This document shows positions 55,239-62,262 of a stretch of 64,000 bases of DNA, one piece after another (position 1 is the stretch's first letter; the number at the start of each line of letters is the position of its first letter). The translations under genes and the position numbers were made by a program. The notes beneath the pieces were generated by a model that saw only the letters and a list, made by a program, of their open reading frames with translations, had not been told where the DNA came from and searched no databases. This DNA is from JAHELQ01 sp965603365 (GTDB lineage: Bacteria > Acidobacteriota > Aminicenantia > UBA2199). The DNA lies in contig CBFDCR010000009.1 in NCBI GenBank assembly GCA_965603365.1, positions 39,481-103,480 on the forward strand. The letters run 5' to 3'.

Positions 55239-57849
55239 ATTTCCTGTTTTCCGTCATCCTGGTCTTTAGATTTTTTATTTTACCCTTGCCTCTGTCCAGG
55301 GCATTGAACTGTTCCTCGGCAACGATAGTACCTGCAGGGGCCTGACCGGCTAAAAACCGGGCAAACGTCCGAACCGTCGCAAACCTGAACATGGCCACCA
55401 CCGGGATGTCTACTTTTAATGCCTCTTTGAGTTTGTTGTTGACGGCAATCAGGTCCATGGAGTTGCCGCCGATATCGAAAAAATTTTGATTCACACCGAT
55501 CTTATCCGCCCTCAATATGTCCCGCCAGGCATGGGCCACCAGCCTTTCCAGTTCACCCTCCGGTGCCACATATTCGTACTCCTGGAACGATTTGATCTCA
55601 TAGGCAGCCAGCGCCTTTCGATCCACCTTGCCGTTGGCGGTCAGGGGCAGCCTGTCCAGCGGCACAAAGATAGAGGGGATCATATGATCCGGCAATTTCG
55701 TGGAGAGATATTCCCGCCAGCGCCGGTTGGCTGGCTCCGCTTCCGACAGCACCATGAAGGCCACCAGGTATTTATCGACCCTGTCTTTCTCTTTTACCAC
55801 CACCACCGCATCCTGGATGTCTTCATGGGCCATCAACCGGCTCTCGATCTCTCCCAGTTCGACCCGGTAGCCCCGCAGTTTGATCTGGTGGTCGAGCCGG
55901 CCGGAAAACTCGATGTCCCCATCCGCCAGCCACCGGGCCAGGTCTCCGCTGCGGTACACCCGCCGCTCAAATTTCTCCGCGCTCAATTCCGGCCGGTTGA
56001 GATAGCCCCGGGCCACCCCATCACCGGCTATACACAGCTCCCCCCATAGGCCCGGCGGCTGTATGGCGCCGCACCTATTGTGTATATATACCTGGGTATT
56101 GGCAATGGGTCTACCGATATTCAAGGGCCTTGTGCCGGACACATCCTTGACTGTGGACCATATGGTGGTCTCGGTGGGGCCGTACACGTTATATATTTTG
56201 CCTTCGCTAACATTCCTGACTTCCGTCAGCAGCGATTCCGGGAACGCCTCGCCCCCCACGATCAGGTGTTTAACTGCCTTTAAACTCCCTGCCGACCTCC
56301 CGTAGGACAGCAGCAAGTGCAGCCGGGAGGGGGTCACCTGGAATATGGTAATACCCTGCCTTTCCAGGATGAGGGCAATGGCATCGTTGTTCAACTGCTC
56401 TTCCCGGCTGCCGATGACGACCCTGGTGCCCCTGCTGAAAGGCAGCAGTGTCTCCAGGCCGAATATGTCGAAGGCAATGGTGGTTAACGACAGGATGGCG
56501 TCCCTGTGGGTGAAGGGGATCAGGTCGGTCATGCCCTTGATAAAGTTGACGAGGGAGCGGTGTTCGATCATCACCCCTTTGGGCCTGCCGGTAGAGCCCG
56601 AGGTAAACGTCACATAGGCCAACCGGGCCGCTGGCGCGGCCGGTATTGCCCCATCCTCCTGCGGGCGATAGGAATCCGCCGCATCCGCATCGACCCAGCC
56701 ACAGATATCCCGGCAGTAGTCGGCAAATCCCTGCTGGGTAACCAGTTGCCGGGCCGCACAATCCTTCAGCATGTAGCGGACTCGATCGGCCGGGGTATCG
56801 GGGTCGAGGGGCAAATAGGCCGCGCCCAGTTGCAGCACGGCCATGAGGGCAATCACCATCTGGGGGGAACGTTCGCTCAATATGCCGATAATATCAGCCG
56901 GGCAGCAGCCCCTCTCTTGCAAATTCCCGGCCAACTGCCCGGCCCGTAGATGGAGTTCGCCGGAGGTCAACCACCGGTCTTCAAACAGCAGGCAGGCAGC
57001 GGCCGGGCTCTTGTGGGCCTGCTCCTCGAACAATTGATAAACGGTCTCCTGGTGGGGATAGTCGGCCCGGGTATCGTTAAAATCGAAGAGACACCGCTGC
57101 CTCTCCGCTGCCGTCAGCATGTCGATTTGGGCGATTGGCCGGTGGAGGTCACAGGCGGCCCCGGCAAGCAGGTTGGCGAAATGGTCGGCCAGGCGCCGCA
57201 CCGTCTCTTTTTTATACAGCCGGCCGTTGTACTCCACCACGCCGCCGATATGACCCTCTTCCCTTGAAAAGGCAAAGAGCATGGTCAGCTCCAGGTGCTC
57301 GAGGTAGCGGCGGTCATGGATGTTTTCCAGCAGCAGGGCCACCTCGAAGGGCGGCGCCTCGTATAAAATCTCGACGGGAAAGTCCTGGTTTTCCACCGCC
57401 TGCTGGATCGTCTGCCTCACCCGGAGCAGCAGTTCCTTAAACGTCACCTCACCGCCGGTATATTGCCGCAGCGCCAGCACGGTGTTGATAAATTCCGCCT
57501 CATCCTCCTGTTTATAGATGGGGGCGGCGATCACCATATCCGCCTGTTCGGTATAACGGTAAATCAAGGCCAGGAGCGCCGCGGTCAGGATGACATGCAG
57601 GGAGTAGTCGGAACCGGCACCCAGGTCCAGCACCTGCCGGGAACAGGCCGCGGGAATCTTAAGCGGCACCGTCTCTCCCCGGCCTTCGGCGCTGCCGGTA
57701 ATTCCGGGAAAATCGTAGGGAAACCGGCCACTGCCCGGATCACCCGCCAACCGCTTCAACCAGTAGTTCCGCTGCCGGATATTCTGGTTGGCGGCCACGG
57801 CGATTTCGCTCTTATTCTCTCTAAACATCGTCGTAGAAATCATTACCAA
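55237..57849 (-). CDS. NRPS module: truncated C domain-A (glycine predicted)-PCP
   Basis: An 870-residue protein read here from a TTG at 57849; an ATG at 57843 is equally possible. Residues 1 to about 250 match only the C-terminal lobe of a condensation domain: they begin at the YWLKRLAGD...FPYD region and contain FINTVLALR, and there is no HHxxxDG. The A domain (about 285-745) has TSGSTGRPKG near 415, YGPTETT and NGKVDRKAL near 736. A PCP follows (IGGNS near 796). Aligning by eye to GrsA gives the ten-residue pocket D-I-L-Q-I-G-V-I-W-K, one or two changes from the well-known glycine code DILQLGLIWK. The missing catalytic half is presumably supplied by the complete C domain ending the upstream protein. 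The basic C-terminus precedes a KS-starting protein. Confidence 0.93.
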   Translation of the reverse strand: MVMISTTMFRENKSEIAVAANQNIRQRNYWLKRLAGDPGSGRFPYDFPGITGSAEGRGETVPLKIPAACSRQVLDLGAGSDYSLHVILTAALLALIYRYTEQADMVIAAPIYKQEDEAEFINTVLALRQYTGGEVTFKELLLRVRQTIQQAVENQDFPVEILYEAPPFEVALLLENIHDRRYLEHLELTMLFAFSREEGHIGGVVEYNGRLYKKETVRRLADHFANLLAGAACDLHRPIAQIDMLTAAERQRCLFDFNDTRADYPHQETVYQLFEEQAHKSPAAACLLFEDRWLTSGELHLRAGQLAGNLQERGCCPADIIGILSERSPQMVIALMAVLQLGAAYLPLDPDTPADRVRYMLKDCAARQLVTQQGFADYCRDICGWVDADAADSYRPQEDGAIPAAPAARLAYVTFTSGSTGRPKGVMIEHRSLVNFIKGMTDLIPFTHRDAILSLTTIAFDIFGLETLLPFSRGTRVVIGSREEQLNNDAIALILERQGITIFQVTPSRLHLLLSYGRSAGSLKAVKHLIVGGEAFPESLLTEVRNVSEGKIYNVYGPTETTIWSTVKDVSGTRPLNIGRPIANTQVYIHNRCGAIQPPGLWGELCIAGDGVARGYLNRPELSAEKFERRVYRSGDLARWLADGDIEFSGRLDHQIKLRGYRVELGEIESRLMAHEDIQDAVVVVKEKDRVDKYLVAFMVLSEAEPANRRWREYLSTKLPDHMIPSIFVPLDRLPLTANGKVDRKALAAYEIKSFQEYEYVAPEGELERLVAHAWRDILRADKIGVNQNFFDIGGNSMDLIAVNNKLKEALKVDIPVVAMFRFATVRTFARFLAGQAPAGTIVAEEQFNALDRGKGKIKNLKTRMTENRK

Positions 57850-57945
57850 CGGCTAAAAAACCATTACCCGGCAGCGGGCAGCCGTTTTTACGAACCGGGG
57901 TATGAATCGTCATCAATGGTGTTTTGCACATTTTTAAAAGGGGGT
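57850..57945 (-). other. 96-base intergenic spacer
   Basis: This is the longest gap in the cluster apart from the repeat region. It contains a short imperfect hairpin (CCCG-CTGC-CGGG) and, a few bases on, a run of six T on the transcribed-sense strand. The stem is only four base pairs, so I do not call a terminator. No strong Shine-Dalgarno sequence is visible before the next gene. Confidence 0.4.
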
Positions 57946-60900
57946 CTAAAATTTAAAATCCATGGCCGGGGCCGCGGCCTGGGTCTGGCGAAATCGGTGG
58001 GAAATCTTAATATCCTGGAGCCTGATGTCCGGATTTTCGTTTAACTGTTCCACGATTTCAATGAAGCGCCGGGCGAATTTTTTCATGGTACTCTCTTTGA
58101 AGAGGTCGGTCGAGTACTCCAGGGAGAAGTGGATCTCATCACCCACTTCATTGGCCCACAGCGTCATGTCGAACTTCGAGGCCTTATTAAACAGCATGTA
58201 GGGCTTCATCTCCATGCCCTTCATGCCGACTTTGGCCCGGTCGTAATTCTGGTAGTAGAAGCCCACGTTAAAGAGGGGATTCCGGGAGGAATCCCTGTCC
58301 AGTTTTAAATCGTCCACCAGTTTTTCAAAATAGACATCCTGGTTGGCAAAGGCGGCCAGCGTATTCTCCTTGACCTGCTGCAACAACTGGCCAAAGGTCT
58401 GGCCCGGGTCCAGCGAGTTGCGCAGGGCCAGCATGTTGGCAAACATGCCCACCATCTGCCGCAGATCGTCGTGGGGCCTGCCGAAGATGGCCGTGCCCAC
58501 GATAATGTCGTCCTGGCCGCTGTAGATTTGCAGCAAGATGTAGAATGCCGAAAGCAGCCCCATGTACATGGTGGCACCGCGGCGGGAGATCAGTTTTTTG
58601 AAGGCCGTTGTCTGATCCGGCGGGAGAGTGAAGGGATAGACATCACCGGCAAAGCTGGGAACCTCCGGCCTGGGATAGTCGCCGGGCAGATCCAGCACCG
58701 GTATGTCCCCTCCGTAGAGATTCAACCAATACGCCTCCTGCTCCTTTAACTCTCCCCGTTCCGCCCGCTTGTGCTGCCAGCAGCAGAAGTCGGTATATTG
58801 GAGTTTCAGCGGCGCCAGTGTTTCGCCGTTGTACAATTTAAACAACTCGGTCTGGAGTGCGGCAATGGCGGTGGCATCGCCGACGATATGGTGAATATCG
58901 AAGAACCATACGTGCCTGTCCGCCCCGACCCGCACCAGTTCGACCCGGACCAGCGGGGCCCGGCTCAAATCAAAGGGCCGCACAAATTCATAAAACATGG
59001 ACTCGACTTTATCGTCGGCGGCATCGGTGCAGCGGGGAAAAAAATCCACCCCCTCATGGACGATCTGCACCGCCTCCCTGTAAAGGACCCGGAACGATGT
59101 CCGCAGGCTGCGATGCCGCTGGATAATCAGCCGGAAGGCCTGTTCAAAACGTTCTCGGTCCAGTGGTCCTGAAAATCCGTATACCTGGGGTAAATTGTAG
59201 GACAGGCTCTGGGGGTTCAGTTGCTGCAGCACAAACATACTCCGCTGGGCCGCAGACAGGGGGTAAAACTCCCTCTCTTCGGCCGGTTCGATGGCAGCAA
59301 AGGTATCGCCGCCGCCTCGATGTTCGATATAATCGGCCAGGCCGGCAATCGTGGGCCGGGCGAAAAACTCGGCCACCGGGATTTTGATATTCAACTCCTT
59401 GTGAATGCGGGACGACACGGTAATCACCTGGACCGAATCGGCGCCCAACTCGAAAAAGTCGTCCTCCACCCCTATTTCCCGGAAGCCGAAGTAGTCCTTG
59501 ATAATCTTTTGCAGCGCCTCTTCGGCAGCGGTGCGGGGCAGGACGATTTTGGTGCTTAATTCCGGCCGCTCATATTGATAGACCGGCGCCTCATCCGCAC
59601 CGCTGCTTTCGGGCCAGTAGAACCGGCGCTCAAAGGGATAGGTGGGCAGCGGTATCCGCACTCTCCGCTCCTCCCCATAGAGGGCCGACCAATCGATGCT
59701 CCGGCCGTACAGCCACAATTTGCCCACACTCTCCCGGAAGTGGTAGAGATCCGACACCTTTTTGCGGGGATGGCGGACCAACTGCACCAGCGAGTAATCG
59801 CGGTCCTGTTCAAAAACCTGCTTCACAAATGTACTCAACGCGGTTCCCGGCCCGACTTCCACGAAAATAGTGCCCCCCGCCTGCGCCAATTGGGCCAACC
59901 CATCGGCAAAGCGCACGGTAGAGCGCAGATGGCGAGACCAGTAGGCAGGGCTGACGGCATCTTCGACGGTAATCCATTGGCCCGTCACATTCGATATATA
60001 GGGAATCCCCGGCTGGTGACGGGCCACCTCCCCTACCGCCCTCTCAAATTCAACCATGATGGGTTCCATCATGACCGAATGGAAGGCGTGGGAGGTGTGG
60101 AGAAAGCGGTATTCGCAGCCCTGGGCTTCGATCAGCCGGGAAAACCGTTTTACCGTCTCATGGGCACCGGACACGACACAGTGGACAGGACTGTTGACCG
60201 AGGCCAGCGCCAGGTCTTCATCCTTTAGCAGCGGCAGCAGCTTTTGCTTCTCCAGCCGGATGCTCATCATGGAGCCGCCGGGCAAATCCTGCATCAGTTT
60301 GCCCCTCAGTACCACCAGTCTCAAGGCATCTTCCAGGGAGAAGACCCCGGAGAGACAGGCGGCGGTAAACTCGCCGATGCTGTGCCCCTGCATGGCAAAG
60401 GGGCGGATGCCCCAGGCCAGCAAACACTTTGCCAGTGCATATTCCAGCACAAACAGGGCCGGCTGCGCCATGGCGGTGGCATTGATGTCGGCAACCGTAC
60501 CGGCCGGCTCCGGCGGATAGATCACCGCCTTCAAGTCGACCGCCATCAAAGGTTTTAATATCTCGAAGCAGCGATCCATCTCCTGCCGGAACAGGGGTTC
60601 CCCTTCATAGAGCTCCCGCGCCATGTTCACATACTGCGAGCCTTGACCGGAAAACAGGAACACCACCGGCGGGTTCTCCTTTTTGACCGTAAACGCAGGC
60701 AGTTGTCGGCCGCGGCCGGATAACTGGCTAATGGCATCGTCGATATCTTTGCACACCGCCAACCGGCGGCAGGAAAACGGCTGTCTGCCCTTCTGCAGGG
60801 TGTAGGCGAGGTCGGCAGGGTTGATATGCCCCCGGCCTTCCAGGTAGTTGGCCAGGTTGGCGGTAACGTTGTCTAAGGCGGATTCGCTGCGGGCCGACAG

Positions 60901-62262
60901 GGGCAAGATCTGCCACTCTTGTCCCGGCGGGGAGCTCTCTCTTGCCGGTGCCTCCTCCAGCACGACATGGGCGTTGGTGCCGCCCACCCCGAACGAGCTG
61001 ACCCCAGCTCGCAGCGGCTTGCCGTCGGCCTGCCAGGCTTTCAATTCCGTATTGATATAAAAGGGGCTGTCATCGATCCCCAGCTTCGGGTTGGGGTTTT
61101 CAAAATGCAGGCTGGGGGGAATCAGGCGATACTTTAAGGTCAGCACGGCCTTCATGAAACCCGCCACCCCGGCGGCACTGTCCAGGTGGCCCACGTTGCT
61201 CTTGACCGAACCGAGGGCGCAGGATTGGCGGCGGTGATCCGTTTGAAACACCCTCTTCAGGGCCTCCATTTCGATGGGATCACCCAGGCTGGTCCCGGTG
61301 CCGTGCCCTTCGATATAACCGATGTTGTCGGCCTCCACCTCGGCCATTTCCAGGGCGGCCCGTATGACCTCCTCCTGGCCCTCCACGCTGGGCGCGGTAT
61401 AGCCCACCTTGCGGTTGCCGTCGTTGTTAACGGCCGAGCCTTTGATCACCGCCCAGATCTCATCGCCATCGGCCAGGGCCGCGTCCAGTCTCTTCAACAC
61501 CACCACACCGACCCCTTCACCGGCAACGGTACCGGCAGCCGCGGCATCGAAGGCCCGGCAGTGGCCGTCGGGAGAATTAATCATCCCCTCCTGGTACATA
61601 TAACCGCCCTTGCGGGGCAGGCTTACGGTAACGCCCCCGGCTAAGGCCATATCGCATTCGCCGGTTAACAGGGCGCGGCACCCTTGATGAATGGCCACCA
61701 GCGAGGTAGAGCAGGTGGTTTGAACGGTCAGGCTGGGGCCTTTTAAGTTGAGCTTGTAGGATATCCGGGTATTCAAATAATCCTTATTGGCCAACATCGA
61801 AGCCGCATAACCCCCAAGGGCCTGGGCCTTGCCGGATCTATAGGATAGTACTTCCCACTGTAGACTGGAAGAGGCACCGGCATAAAGCCCGATTAATCCT
61901 TTGTACGAATAGGGCACATACCCGGCGTGTTCGAGCGCCTCCCAGGCACACTCATGGAAGGCCCTGACCTGGGGGTCCATTACTTCCGTCTCCTTTGGCG
62001 AGTAATCAAAAAACCGGGCATCAAAGTACTCCACTTCCGCCAGCATACCCTTAGCTCCAACATAATCGGGATTGTTTACCAGCCCGGCATTCAAGCCGGC
62101 CGCGATCAATTCCTCCTGGGAAAAAAACGAGATTGTCTCGATTCCCTGGTGGAGATTGGCCCAGAATTCGTCGATATTTTGGGCGCCCGGGAAGCGGGCG
62201 GCCATACCGATCACGGCAATTTCCAGCCCGGTGGGTTGATCTTTTTCTTCTATGTCAGTCAT
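57946..62262 (-). CDS. Hybrid PKS-NRPS: KS-AT-ACP-C with DFKF tail
   Basis: A 1438-residue cytoplasmic megasynthase subunit. It has a ketosynthase (about 12-437; active Cys in TTCSTS near 184, EGHGTGT and KSNVGHL histidines). The acyltransferase (about 537-830) has Ser in GHSIGEF near 628 and a HAFH motif near 725-728, the usual signature for malonyl-CoA. An ACP has Ser in LGADS near 943, and a full condensation domain (about 990-1425) has HHIVGDA near 1124. There is no ketoreductase, so the added C2 unit should stay beta-keto. It should elongate the residue from the upstream A-PCP protein, and its C domain should then join the chain to the glycine loaded by the next protein. The C-terminus ends in MDFKF, a tail shared with other subunits here. 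The start codon overlaps the upstream stop. Confidence 0.95.
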   Translation of the reverse strand: MTDIEEKDQPTGLEIAVIGMAARFPGAQNIDEFWANLHQGIETISFFSQEELIAAGLNAGLVNNPDYVGAKGMLAEVEYFDARFFDYSPKETEVMDPQVRAFHECAWEALEHAGYVPYSYKGLIGLYAGASSSLQWEVLSYRSGKAQALGGYAASMLANKDYLNTRISYKLNLKGPSLTVQTTCSTSLVAIHQGCRALLTGECDMALAGGVTVSLPRKGGYMYQEGMINSPDGHCRAFDAAAAGTVAGEGVGVVVLKRLDAALADGDEIWAVIKGSAVNNDGNRKVGYTAPSVEGQEEVIRAALEMAEVEADNIGYIEGHGTGTSLGDPIEMEALKRVFQTDHRRQSCALGSVKSNVGHLDSAAGVAGFMKAVLTLKYRLIPPSLHFENPNPKLGIDDSPFYINTELKAWQADGKPLRAGVSSFGVGGTNAHVVLEEAPARESSPPGQEWQILPLSARSESALDNVTANLANYLEGRGHINPADLAYTLQKGRQPFSCRRLAVCKDIDDAISQLSGRGRQLPAFTVKKENPPVVFLFSGQGSQYVNMARELYEGEPLFRQEMDRCFEILKPLMAVDLKAVIYPPEPAGTVADINATAMAQPALFVLEYALAKCLLAWGIRPFAMQGHSIGEFTAACLSGVFSLEDALRLVVLRGKLMQDLPGGSMMSIRLEKQKLLPLLKDEDLALASVNSPVHCVVSGAHETVKRFSRLIEAQGCEYRFLHTSHAFHSVMMEPIMVEFERAVGEVARHQPGIPYISNVTGQWITVEDAVSPAYWSRHLRSTVRFADGLAQLAQAGGTIFVEVGPGTALSTFVKQVFEQDRDYSLVQLVRHPRKKVSDLYHFRESVGKLWLYGRSIDWSALYGEERRVRIPLPTYPFERRFYWPESSGADEAPVYQYERPELSTKIVLPRTAAEEALQKIIKDYFGFREIGVEDDFFELGADSVQVITVSSRIHKELNIKIPVAEFFARPTIAGLADYIEHRGGGDTFAAIEPAEEREFYPLSAAQRSMFVLQQLNPQSLSYNLPQVYGFSGPLDRERFEQAFRLIIQRHRSLRTSFRVLYREAVQIVHEGVDFFPRCTDAADDKVESMFYEFVRPFDLSRAPLVRVELVRVGADRHVWFFDIHHIVGDATAIAALQTELFKLYNGETLAPLKLQYTDFCCWQHKRAERGELKEQEAYWLNLYGGDIPVLDLPGDYPRPEVPSFAGDVYPFTLPPDQTTAFKKLISRRGATMYMGLLSAFYILLQIYSGQDDIIVGTAIFGRPHDDLRQMVGMFANMLALRNSLDPGQTFGQLLQQVKENTLAAFANQDVYFEKLVDDLKLDRDSSRNPLFNVGFYYQNYDRAKVGMKGMEMKPYMLFNKASKFDMTLWANEVGDEIHFSLEYSTDLFKESTMKKFARRFIEIVEQLNENPDIRLQDIKISHRFRQTQAAAPAMDFKF

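Noticed and set aside
14170..57849. Half-C domains as frameshift or assembly artefacts
   Set aside because: Only 0-96 bases separate each from an upstream gene that is complete to a conserved tail, so there is no room for a hidden N-lobe. Four independent copies start at the same structural point.
57865..57900. Rho-independent terminator between the KS-AT-ACP-C gene and the next NRPS gene
   Set aside because: The stem is only four base pairs and the T-run is separated from it. A terminator here would split an otherwise continuous assembly-line operon.
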